A stretch of DNA of 64,000 bases from Pisolithus tinctorius. Lineage: Eukaryota > Basidiomycota > Agaricomycetes > Boletales > Pisolithaceae. The position numbers were made by a program, and so were the translations under genes. The notes below the pieces were generated by a model. That model saw nothing but the letters and a program-made list of their open reading frames with translations, searched no databases and had not been told where the DNA came from. Numbering within the stretch: the stretch's first letter is position 1; the number at the start of each line of letters is the position of its first letter. Shown here one piece after another: positions 12,501 through 23,800 of the stretch. The stretch is from contig JANFAH010000062.1 of assembly GCA_024663395.1 (NCBI GenBank), forward strand, positions 186,001-250,000. The letters run 5' to 3'.

Positions 12501-13700
12501 GAGCGAGCACGGTATCAGGAATTGCTCACGGCTGAAGCTAACAAAGCATACAAGTCTTTCCTGAGCGATATCATGCAATCATACTATCCCGTCTTACGTG
12601 ACGCTGTGAGTAAGTTGGCAATCGCCGATTGTCTTTGCAGTCTGGCGCAGGTCGCGCTTCAAGATGGTTATGTGCGACCCGAGTTTACTGGAGACGATGT
12701 TCTCGATATCGTGGATGGCCGCCATCCAATGGTGGAGGCTCTGAGGCCAGATCCGTTCGTTCCCAACACAATTTGCCTGGGCGGAGATTCTCCAAAAAGT
12801 GCGATCATTACAGGTCCTAACATGGGTGGCAAAAGTTCAGCAGTTCGGATGGTCGCTCTAATTGCCATCATGGCGCAAATCGGATCGTATGTCCCTGCAA
12901 AGGCTGCTAGGATTGAGATGTGTGACGGCATCATCACGAGGATGGGAGGTAAGGGGTCATGTTGGCCGACTTGAACCTGAACTTAGAGTTTCTACAGCGT
13001 CGGACGAACTAGCTCGCGGACGGTCAACGTTCATGGTTGAGATGGCAGAAACCAGTGAAATTCTCTCTATGGCCACACCCAAGAGTCTAGTGATTCTTGA
13101 TGAGCTTGGTAGAGGTACGTCCACAGCGGATGGGGTGAGTGCATATATTTCTTTTTCTGGCCGTATTTCAACCCGGACGGGTTCCTAGATGGCAATTGCA
13201 GATGCAGTCCTCCACCATCTAATACAAGACGTAAAGTGCAAGACCCTATTCATCACGCATTATCCCCTTGTTGCCATTGACATGGAACGACGGTTTCCGA
13301 TGGATGTCCAAAACGTACACATGAGTTATACGACGGAAACCCGCATAGACGGGAGACGGGACGTGACGTTCTTGTATCGCCTAACCAGGGGCTTTGCGAA
13401 AGAGTCGTTCGGAGTGGAATGTGCGCGACTAGCAGGTATTTCTGAGGAGGTCCTTACTGTTGCTACCGAGCGCTCCGAGCGTTGCCGGCAGTCCGTCGAG
13501 GCTCACAACAGGCTAATTAGGTTTGTGGTATCAATCTTTTGGTGTTACATAATCGTTTTCATTGATCCTGGTGTTATTTCAGAATGCGTGGTTGTCTCCA
13601 TCTTATCCAGCAGTGTCTCGCAAATCCACCAGACGCGGCCCAGTTGCTACAAGAACTCCGCACCCAAATGTACCTGCATCGATCTACATTAGGAGCATAG
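9508..13700 (+). CDS. MSH3: DNA mismatch repair protein MSH3
   Basis: MutS homologue that pairs with MSH2 (MutS-beta) to bind insertion/deletion loops in the nucleus. The ATG at 9508 precedes QPRISAYF, a PCNA-interacting (QxxIxxFF-like) box at the N-terminus, as in MSH3. The mismatch-binding domain reads YTPAELQ then [52 protein letters not shown]. The core continues with [26 protein letters not shown] and [15 protein letters not shown]. The ATPase has Walker A GPNMGGKS, the [14 protein letters not shown] loop, Walker [17 protein letters not shown] and TLFITHYP. The C-terminal helix ends [18 protein letters not shown] with TAG at 13700. There are many small introns; all that I followed splice in frame, including one at 11012-11059 that at first looked like a frameshift. 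The stop lies 5 bp from the convergent POL5 stop. Confidence 0.94.
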
Positions 13701-13705
13701 TGTTA

Positions 13706-16700
13706 CTATGATTTAGTTTTCTTTTGCTTCTTCCGACCCGATTTTTTAGAGGAATCCGTAGTATCTACCGCTTCATCCGCCTTGCGTTTTCCTCCATCGC
13801 CACTTCGAGTTGGGGGTTTCAGCTGAGAAGCAATTGATTCTACCTGACGACACATGTTCAGGAGGGGCGACGACGATTTAAAGCGGTCACAAGCAGCGAG
13901 TTTCGCATGTAGCGCATTCCATGCAGCAGGGTCCCAAATCGCCTTTCCGAGCGACGAATTTGACTTTTGCACCTGACGCATACAAAGTAAGACGACTTTC
14001 AACAAGTCCTTTAGCTGACTGGCGCTCCAGCTACTTTGATCGTCGACAGCTCCGTTTGCGATGTCTAGCACAGTTTTCTGTAGACTCTTCTGAAATGACG
14101 GCGTGATCGCCTGTTCATTCTTCTCCCAGTTAACGTCACCCAAGTACCTCTAGAAAGACAGATACACACCTTACTAGGCTGGCTCAAAATCATGCTCAGG
14201 AGTTGGAATGCCTGGCATCTCCTATAGGAATTGACGGCGTTTGAGGACGCAGTCAAAACAGGGTCACGGAATTTTGATCCTAGCACCGGGAAGCGACGGA
14301 CGAAGTCCTGGAAGAAGCTGAAGTTGGCCTGAGATGCCTTGCGGGACATGTAATCATCCAAGGATTCCTGGTATATGCGGACCACACCATCATCTTCATT
14401 TAGCTGTACCAATACCCGGCACAAATAAAGACTGCTTTGGCTTAGGACCGAGAGGTTGTCCGGGGAATGCGACTTCCGAGCTCGTTGGTGAACCTCGCGA
14501 AGGATGGTTTCGACTTCATCGCGCGTCGCATTGATTGGTACGTCCTTGGACTTTGCAAGACGGTTTTTAAGGATGCCCTTCGCCTTATCAGAGAGCTGTT
14601 TCTCGTCCATCCCGCTCTTTGTCACCAGGTCAATCAGAGGGAGTATAAGTCGAATGTTGAGCGGATTTTGAGGTTCTCTCTTAACGAAGGTATCGACGAG
14701 GTCAAGAACTCTGTTCTTGAAGTGCGTTGCTTCTCGTTGTGCATCCACACCTGGCGTAGACCTTAGTACGATAGACGTTCAGAGGTGACTACCACTAACC
14801 TTTCTTGGACCTCTGTTCGTCCTTCCGGGATCGGAAGATCTTAGCAAGTTGCTCGTCTATTGCCATCATCTGTTCATCATCCATAAGTTCTTCGGATTCT
14901 TCGTCAGATTTTTCATCCGACTCGTTATCCTCGACACTGCCCATGCCGCTAGCCTTAAGCAAGTCAACAATTTTCTTCCGAGTCTCCTGAGCGTCTTCAT
15001 CGTCACTCGCTTCAGACTGACTTTCGTCATCGTCCGACGCTTCTGAAGAGTCCTCATCTTCTTCGTCGCTGTCGGCATTCATCTCTTCGATCTCAACCTC
15101 AGCCAGCTCGGCTGGATTCCGTCGTTCAAGTTGCTAGTCAATACAAACTTGCAGTCAGAGCCTTGCAAGGCAAGACGTGACAATATATCGCTCACTGTAA
15201 GAATGAGATCTATTGTGCTCTCCTGAACCGCACCGGTAACACAGGAGAAAGCCTCGTTGGCCACTGAGCGCGTATATGCACTCGCATTTTCCAGGTACCC
15301 AATGAGCAGGTCCACCAGAACATCAATCGGTTCTGGCTCATCTTCCGCAGGTAATTCACTTTGCTTGCCTTTCTTCTTGGATGATTTTTTAGCTGTGAAC
15401 ATTCGCGATGCTGCGCTGAGACAGGCCTTGAATGTCGATGTTAACCTTCGAGTAATGCGTTTGATAACATAGACAGCAAATTCACCTCGAGATTCCCAAC
15501 ACTGTCCTCTCCGCAGCGACATTGGAGGATGAGGGATGAAAGGACGAGTTCGAAGCCTTTCGCAACTTCCTCCTTCTCAGCGGACACCTCCCTCACGATT
15601 AGACGAACATTCACTGAGGATGTACCAGTAGAATGAACCTCACCTTGCCCAACTTTTCATGGGTTTTCTTGACCCTGTCCAACAACTCTTGCGTCTCCTC
15701 GTCCACGGGTGCTAGCGGACTAACATGTTTGGTATCTTTGTCTAATCGCACGAGCGTCGTGAGTACTTTGGATATCCAGAATTCACCGTCAGTAGCAACG
15801 GCCGCCTCTTTGTGCGTTTTATCACCTGGCCAAGTGATCAGACCGACGGGGGCTCCCGAAGGTGAAACTTGACATACCTTTCTTCACGATTGTGGTTTGG
15901 CTCGTGAGGTCTGCGAGGCTGCTGAGTAACCTTGTACGACAGTGGGCTTGGAAACCTTCCGTGAACGGTGGAGATGGAAGTGCACGAAGCTGGGTGGAAA
16001 ATTTATAAAAACGGATCAGAAGAATCGTTTGTCTGAATAACACGAATACGAACCGCACGTATCGAGCTAGACCCGGATTTCTTGCGAATCGAATATAGTC
16101 CGTTCACGGTGTACCAGTCTAGAATAATTTGGATCCATTCATCACTTTTTGGCACAGATCCGTTACGAATCAGTGCTGCAAATTGATCTGCGATCCAAGT
16201 TCGCCGAGAGCTCAGAGCTGCAACGTCCCTGATGTGATCAAGAATATTGTAGTTATTTCTGCCCTGACGGCCGTATGAAAAGAAAGTGGAACGTACTCAT
16301 CGGCGTCCTTCGCGTTTACTTGGTCTAGCAAAGAAACAATGTAGCTTTTGATTCCCTCACTGTCCATAACTGACAGAATGGACTCTACAGTCTTTGTTCG
16401 TGTCAATTTGTCGAACTCTTGGCTGCCATTGATGCCTGTGAGTTGCAGGATCAAGGGGAATCCCAAAGTAGGATTTTCTTGGACGAACGACTGAATGTGT
16501 TTTGCCTGCGGAAGTTTCAATCGTATCTCCTAAGGGCGTGACTACAATTATCTAAACGACGTACCACGTCGAGCGAAATTTTGTGCAGATAGCGGTCGCT
16601 TTTAGATAGGTGGTTTATCCATGACCGCATGAGATTTTTGGTGAAGAGCATAGGCAATTCGTCGGTGCTGACACGGGTAAGCGCCTTTTTAAAGACTTGA

Positions 16701-17912
16701 AAACCCCAGTACTTCCTCTCAGCTGACGACGTGGAGGAGAACAAGGAATCTAACATGTCATGTCAGATTATAACAACAATTATGAAGGGTTGCAAATAGT
16801 CACCATCGACAACTATGCGGAAAAATTCTCGGAAAGATCCTTGCGGGGGTTGTTTTGAGTTAGAGGTTGGTAAGAGACGGTCGAATAGCATGTCCCAGAC
16901 AAAGTGGATTTGGGGATTCCATGAACCAGACCCAGGATTAGGAGCTTCTTCATCATCTAGAGCAGACTCCTATGATGGTGTCATCGACTTTCATGAGCCC
17001 GACTGCGCAGGAACCAAGGGATCGATGCATACCTTCAGAATCCGCCCTAATGAAGGGAGATTCGCGACAGCCAATATGTTAAAGCCCTTAAACACAGGTG
17101 CCAGCGTACTCTCCCAATCGTGGTTTGGCAAGAGAGGCTGCAGCTTCAACGTCATTGCAACTTTTTCCGGCGACCAAAACGACTCCTTTTCCTTCGAAAA
17201 GAGATACTCGACAGTTGTATCCAGTGCCTTCACTTTCCACGGTACAGAGGACTCTTGCACTGCATCGATGGCCAAACCAACCGTCCAACATGCGCTCTCT
17301 CTCAACCACGACTTTGTCTCCCCAACCTCAACCAACTTCTTCAATACCTCTTCGTAGCCCTCTATGCTCGAAACTTGAGTATTGGACGAGCCAGAACTCG
17401 GGAGAGGCGTCTGACGAACAAGGAGGCCGGAGCGAATGACAGCTGTGAGCCCAAACAGACGGGCGAAGAGAATGTCGCGTTCTTCCTGCCCTGACATCGA
17501 GCCTTGTTTTTTTGTCGAATCGCTTATAAGAGAGACGACTTGTGTGCATGTAACGGTGTCTATTCTCGAGAGAAGCTACAATAGTTATGGATATTGTTCC
17601 AAAGCCCATTCGCATAGACGGACGGTGGACACAACATACCTCTGTCAAAGCAACGCTGAAGCCCAATCTGCTGCTTTCTCTCGGACTTGCAAGACCTCTT
17701 ACAAGCCTACGTATCGAGTAAGACACATCCGGCGAGTTGAGGAGGTCGAGTGCATCGCCGCCGCCGTCCTCGGTGTCTGAACCGACGTCCGGCTGAGGAA
17801 CATGGTTTATCTGAAACTGCTCGAGTGCGCTGATGAGCTTGACGGACGCGTCGACGCGCTCCTTTTTTGAAGCTGAGGACAAGTTCCAGAAAAGCGGCAG
17901 TGTCGTAGACAT
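13706..17912 (-). CDS. POL5: POL5 / MYBBP1A-like nucleolar ribosome-biogenesis protein
   Basis: Long HEAT-repeat protein of the Pol5/MYBBP1A family (once called DNA polymerase phi), which acts in the nucleolus on rDNA transcription and large-subunit assembly and has no proven polymerase activity. The start at 17912 gives MSTTLPLFWNLSSASKKERV. Family features follow in order: SYSIRRLVRGLASPRESSR, MSGQEERDILFARLFGL, SAERKYWGFQVFKKAL, NGSVPKSDEWIQIILDW, then an acidic Glu/Asp/Ser stretch (about 14850-15080) that is typical of the family, and a Lys-rich tail DSSKKSGRKKQKKTKS ending at 13706. At least seven introns are needed; a few exon edges are unsure (near 14160 and 16270). Its start codon lies 156 bp from that of the divergent TRP5 relic. 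A decayed copy of its middle part lies near 55.5 kb. Confidence 0.88.
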
Positions 17913-18068
17913 GTTGTCTCGAGTGACTTCAAAATTTCGATCTCGATCAGGCAGGCGTGTTTGTTGTGGACTGTTGTAGTTGATTCGATCAAAGTGACAA
18001 CCCAGTTCTACAATGTGAAAAGCTCCATGTCGAGTACACCTACCACCACGACTGACAAGTGCATCATT

Positions 18069-20399
18069 ATGGATGCTATCAAGGCAGTGTTTGACTCGAG
18101 GCAAGCAGAGCTTCGTGATATCTGAATCGCTAGGTGTAACTCATCCGCTCGACGTTCTATAGCGAAGCCATGCTTCAGCACTTTTGTCACCGCGGATTAT
18201 CCGAGCGAGGATGACACCGTCCCAGCCTTTTAGCGACGCAGGCTGGAGGGGCTGATATCATCAAAATTGGTGTTCCATTCTCAGATCCCATTGCAGACCG
18301 TCCTGCTATTCAGGAAACTAACCTCGCGAGTCTGTCCATTCCAAATCTCGTTCGTACTCTAAGAGGAATGCATTAGGTCACTCTTCAAAATGGAGTCGAC
18401 TATGGAACAATCTTCGCACAAATCAAAAGTCGCTCGGAGCAAAGCCTTACGTTTCTGGTGCTTCTGATGGGTGAGTCTAGTATGCGACATCATGAGACTG
18501 TTCGTGCTCATTAGCTTGTGCAGGTTATTACAACCCTATCCTTGCATGCGGCGAAGACAAAGCCTTACAGGACGCACGTGATGATGGTACTAACGGATGC
18601 ATCATGGTAGATCTCCCACCCGAAGAGGCGTCCGGGTTCTGCGAGAAATATGTAAAGCTGGGTGAGCATACATGCCACTGAATCGCGAGGGCCAAGGTAA
18701 ACTCATCGGCGGGCTATAGCCTGCCTTATGTTCTTCTTGTGGTACCGACTTCCTTACTTGGCTCCCGTTGCAGATCCTTTCATTTACATCGTCTCGTGTG
18801 TAAGTTCTTCCTTTATCTTCGCTGGGCGTTATCGGAATATGCATACTGCTTCTCCCAGATGGGCACTACTGGCACTTCCGTCAAAAGATTCGTGAACAGC
18901 GAGTTCCCCGAGATCATCGCTCCTATCCGCAAGCACACCTCCGTTCCCCTTGCCGTGGGTTTCGGAGTCGCTACACGGGTTCACTTTGACGCCGATGCTG
19001 AAGCTGGAGCTGATGACGTCGTCGTCGGGAGTCACATAGTCTTTCTCATCAAAGAAGCGCCGGCTGGTCAGGTTCCTCAGGTAGTCGAGGATTCAAGGGA
19101 TCATCGTCCTCCAACTCCTCCACTGCCAGAGTTTAAAGCTCTCAATACCATTCCCCCGTCGTTGCCGGGGTGTCTCGACCGACTGAAATGGCGCTTCTCC
19201 CCCCGCGCTTCGCCAGCTAGGAGGCCCGTACGTGCCGGAAGTGCTTTCTGACTACCTCGTCGAGTTAGAGAAGGCTCGCAATGCAACGCGAAATGACCCA
19301 ACGTTCTGGGCTGAGTGCGAGAGCCATCCTTCCAAGCCATACTTTGCAGAATCCGACCAAGTATGCTAGTGGTGCACAGATCTAGCTGAAAAGAGAGGAT
19401 CTGTACATGTCCACAGATCACAGTATAATTGGCCCAAACTCATGCGTTCACAGCAGCCACACAGGGCCACATAAAAATCACTAACGCAGCTGGCCAGGTG
19501 CGTGTTTGCCCGCTCTTTTGAGCTTTTTAAGTTGAACCTCGGGCAAGGTTCTGCTGGCCAAGCGTCTTGGAAAACTTCGCGTTGTTGCAGAAATGGGTGC
19601 CGGGCAGCATGGTGTGGCGCGTGTGACCGTTTCGGGACGGAATGCACTATGGATATGGATGCCCAGGATGCACGGAGACAAGCTCTGAACGTTTTCCGTA
19701 TCAAGATGCCTGACACCAAGGTACCCAATTTGTCATCATGTAAAATCAATCAAGATGCTGAATACGTTGTATTGAGGTGGTGCCCGTCGAGTCCGGCTCG
19801 AAGACACTGAAAGATGCTGCTAGCGAAGCAATGGAAGATTGGGTCAGGAACCTTGCTACAACGCATTTCCTCGTCGGATCCTGTTTTGGCCCTCATCCAA
19901 TCCTGACTGTTATCCGCGACTGGCGAAAGGCGACCAGACGTGAAATCAAAGCAACAGATGAAGGAGGCGACAGGTAAACTTCGGGACGTAGTTGTCGCAT
20001 GCGTTCGTGGCGGCAGCAATTCCATCGGGTCCTTTTGCGGGTTCATCCCGGATTCACCTCTGCACCTCGTGGGCATTGGGACAGAAAACGGGGATGGGTA
20101 TATGGATAAATGTACCGTCCTTGTTTGCTAATACCTGATAAGGTATCGATGGTGGCTGTCACGGTGCAACCCTGGCTAGAGGCAAGTCACCTGTCTTGCA
20201 GAGAGCTCGAATATACGTCCTACAAGATCCCGCTAGTCAAATCGTAGAAACGCATTCTATCAGCATCGAATCGGATTGCCCTGGCGTTGGACCGGAACGC
20301 TCCTGGTTGAAACACAGCGGGCACGCTGGGTACGAGGTCGCGATGGACGAGGAAGCTTTGAGAGGGTTCCGTCTGTTGCACTCAACTTGAGGGTATCAT
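18069..20399 (+). pseudogene. TRP5: decayed bifunctional tryptophan synthase (alpha-beta fusion)
   Basis: Recognisable pieces of TrpA then TrpB occur in the correct order but in shifting frames with stops. The alpha half starts MDAIKAVFDSRQAE (18069), hits a stop, continues [20 protein letters not shown], then shifts to [33 protein letters not shown] and VGFGVATRVHFDADAEAGAD. The beta half shows YVPEVLSDYLVELEKARNAT, a damaged PLP-lysine segment HTGPHK followed by a one-base frame change, [61 protein letters not shown] and GPERSWLKHSGHAGYEVA. At least five frameshifts or stops are needed, while introns still look intact, so this is a decayed DNA copy, not a processed one. A working TRP5 should exist elsewhere in the genome unless the strain needs tryptophan. 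Confidence 0.88.
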
Positions 20400-20891
20400 T
20401 CCAGGTTAGTATTGTCTGATCATAGAACTGCATATTCAGTGACGAGCATTGAAATCTTCACATGCTCTGTGTGGGGTGTTCGTGGGGCAAAGACACTTCC
20501 ATAGGAAACCAACTTCGTTATAGTATGTGTCTCATTTATATCCCCTCCTATCTCTGTTGACACCACGGAATGCAGTGCCTCTCAGGGAGAGATAACAGAC
20601 GTAGAACCGATCTCTCAGCTCTTACCTGGACAATGGGCCAATCACTTTGATTGGCGCTTTTAAAACATGATAGAGGGAATCTAGCTAAAGATGGGGTACA
20701 ACATGCGAGTGATTGAGTGTAGGGCAATATATACATTGAAGGTGTTCGACGAGCATATGAGGGTAACTCTGTGATATCGGGTGTGCCATGCCAATACAGA
20801 TGCCAATGCAGTGAACACAGTCTATTGCTTACTCTGTACTTGGTAATCAGAATACAAAGAGAGTGACCCATGGATAAAGTACACATCAACA
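20400..20891. other. intergenic, no gene seen
   Basis: About 490 bp between the end of the TRP5 relic and the stop of the NLR gene. It should hold the NLR 3' UTR. I see no coding frame with family resemblance. CpG sites stop at about 20778, inside this stretch. Confidence 0.45.
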
Positions 20892-23800
20892 TTAAGCATT
20901 GTATTTGAAACATTTCTGCCATTGGTTTCCATGGACCATTTTACTCAAGTCTAACTCCACACAACAACCACTAGGAATGATCAATGTGGTGGACATTGAA
21001 TAGAATGGGCTTTGCAAAGATGTTGGTATCCAGAGAAGCAATCTACCCTGTGGTCCTCTGATCCAGCCATCATGGTGGAGCTGTACTGGTTGAGTGTTGC
21101 CTTCAATGGGGCTGTCAAGAAGTTGTTCACTGTCACATAATGCATGTGATGAGACAGGAGAAAAGCAAATGGGATGTGTTCCATAAACTTGAACAGCTTT
21201 TTTGGAATGAAGTCAGATTGCATAACAGCATAAATGCAGGTACCTGCAGATAATGTACTCACCATTGGTAGCATGGGGCATAACAGGAACTTCATTTACA
21301 TCTCCTGGGATTCCAACTGTATTTCCTGAGTCTGAGACAATCCTGTTGCCATCAGGGGAGGATGCAACTGAGGTGACATGCTGAATATGCCCCTGAGGAC
21401 TGTCAACCTGAACTCTACTCTTTGCATCCCACACCCTCACATTTTTTTCATATAAGCCTGAGACAATCCTGTTGCCATCAGGGGAGAATGCAACTGAGGT
21501 AACCCTACCACCATGCCCCTCAAGAGGGCTGCCAATCTGAACTCCACTATTTGCATCCCACACCCTCACAGTTTTGTCCCAAGAGCCTGAGACAATCCTG
21601 TTGTCATCAGGGGAGAATGCAACTGAGGTAACCCCTTCACCATGCCCCTCAAGAGGGCTGCCAATCTGAACTCCACTATTTGCATCCCACACCCTCACAG
21701 TTTTGTCAAAAGAGCCTGAGACAATCCTGTTGCCATCAGGGGAGAATGCAACTGAGGTAACCCAATCACCATGCCCCTCAAGAGGGCTGCCAATCTGAAC
21801 TCCACTATTTGCATCCCAGACCCTCACAGTTTTGTCCCCAGAGCCTGAGACAATCCTGTTGCCATCAGGGGAGAATGCAACTGAGGTAACCCTTCCACCA
21901 TGCCCCTCAAGAGGGCTGCCAATCTGAACTCCACTATTTGCATCCCAGACCCTCACAGTTTTGTCCCCAGAGCCTGAGACAATCCTGTTGCCATCAGGGG
22001 AGAATGCAACTGAGGTAACCCTTCCACCATGCCCCTCAAGAGGGCTGCCAATCTGAACTCCACTATTTGCATCCCAGACCCTCACAGTTTTGTCCCCAGA
22101 GCCTGAGACAATCCTGTTGCCATCAGGGGAGAATGCAACTGAGGTAACCCTTCCACCATGCCCCTCAAGAGGGCTGCCAATCTGAACTCCACTATTTGCA
22201 TCCCACACCCTCACAGTTTGGTCAAAAGAGCCTGAGACAATCCTGTTGCCATCAGGGGAGAATGCAACTGAGGTAACCCTTCCACCATGCCCCTCAAGAG
22301 GGCTGCCAATCTGAACTCCACTATTTGCATCCCAGACCCTCACAGTTTTGTCCTCTGAGCCTGAGACAATCCTGTTGCCATCAGGGGAGGATGCAACTGA
22401 GGTGACATGCTGAATATGCCCCTGAGGACTGCCAATCTGAACTCCACCATTTGCATCCCAGACCCTCACAGTTTGGTCCCAAGAGCCTGAGACAATCCTG
22501 TTGCCATCAGGGGAGAATGCAACTGAGGTAACCTCATCACCATGCCCCTCAAGAGGGTTGCCAATCTGAACTCCACTATTTGCATCCCACACCCTCACAG
22601 TTTGGTCCCCAGAGCCTGAGACAATCCTGTTGCCATCAGGGGAGAATGCAACTGAGGTAACCCAACCACCATGCCCCTCAAGAGGGCTGCCAATCTGAAC
22701 TCCACTATTTGCATCCCAGACCCTCACAGTTTGGTCAAAAGAGCCTGAGACAATCCTGCTGCCATCAGGGGAGAATGCAACTGAGGTAACCCAACCACCA
22801 TGCCCCTCAAGAGGGCTGCCAATCTGAACTCCACTATTTGCATCCCAGGCCCTCACAGTTTGGTCCCAAGAGCCTGAGACAATCCTGTTGCCATCAGGGG
22901 AGAATGCAACTGAGGTAACCCAATCACCATGCCCCTCAAGAGGGCTGCCAATCTGAACTCCACTATTTGCATCCCAGACCCTCACAGTTTTGTCCTCTGA
23001 GCCTGAGACAATCCTGTTGCCATCAGGGGAGAATGCAACTGAGGTAACCCAATCACCATGCCCCTCAAGAGGGCTGCCAATCTGAACTCCACTATTTGCA
23101 TCCCAGACCCTCACAGTTTTGTCATCTGAGCCTGAGACAATCCTGTTGCCATCAGGAGAGAATGCAACTGAGGTAACCCTTCCACCATGCCCCTCAAGAG
23201 GGCTGCCAATCTGAACTCCACTATTTGCATCCCACACCCTCACAGTTTTGTCAAAAGAGCCTGAGACAATCCTGTTGCCATCAAGGGAGAATGCAACTGA
23301 GGCAACAGACTGAGTGTGCCCATGTAAGGCAAGCTGGGCAGCTGGCCAGTCCTGCAGACCCCCTTGGACTTGCACAAGGTTGGAGAATTTGGGCATCAGC
23401 ATTCTTGACAGCAAAGAACTAGAAGGTGCAAATGGCAGTGCAGAGAGGTATAGGTGTGGTGTGCAGCATGATATTCCTGTGATGCAATTTTGGATAAACT
23501 TGACTCCATCCATTGCTAATGCTATTGTGACCTCATAACCTGCATGTCCCTTTCACATGACATTAACAAGAGATCAAATACTATTTGACTAGCATACTTA
23601 CCTGCAACCATCTGGCCACAGTTGCAAAGGAGACTTCAGCACTCCCTAATGAACCAAGAAGACTGAGAATCTCAAGCCAGAATAGCACTCTTTCATTCTC
23701 CATGATGGCTTGCAAAGATGTTGCAAGGGAAATGTCAAATTTAGCCATCTCCAGATGCTTTGCCCAGAATTTGCATGAGTAGGATAAATGACCTGAAATG

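Noticed and set aside
20892..21300. NLR ending right after the WD40 repeats (stop at 21213)
   Set aside because: A 177-nt intron from 21262 to 21086 joins to a last exon with the GWIRGPQGRLLLWIP tail that is typical of such proteins, so the earlier stop lies in the intron.
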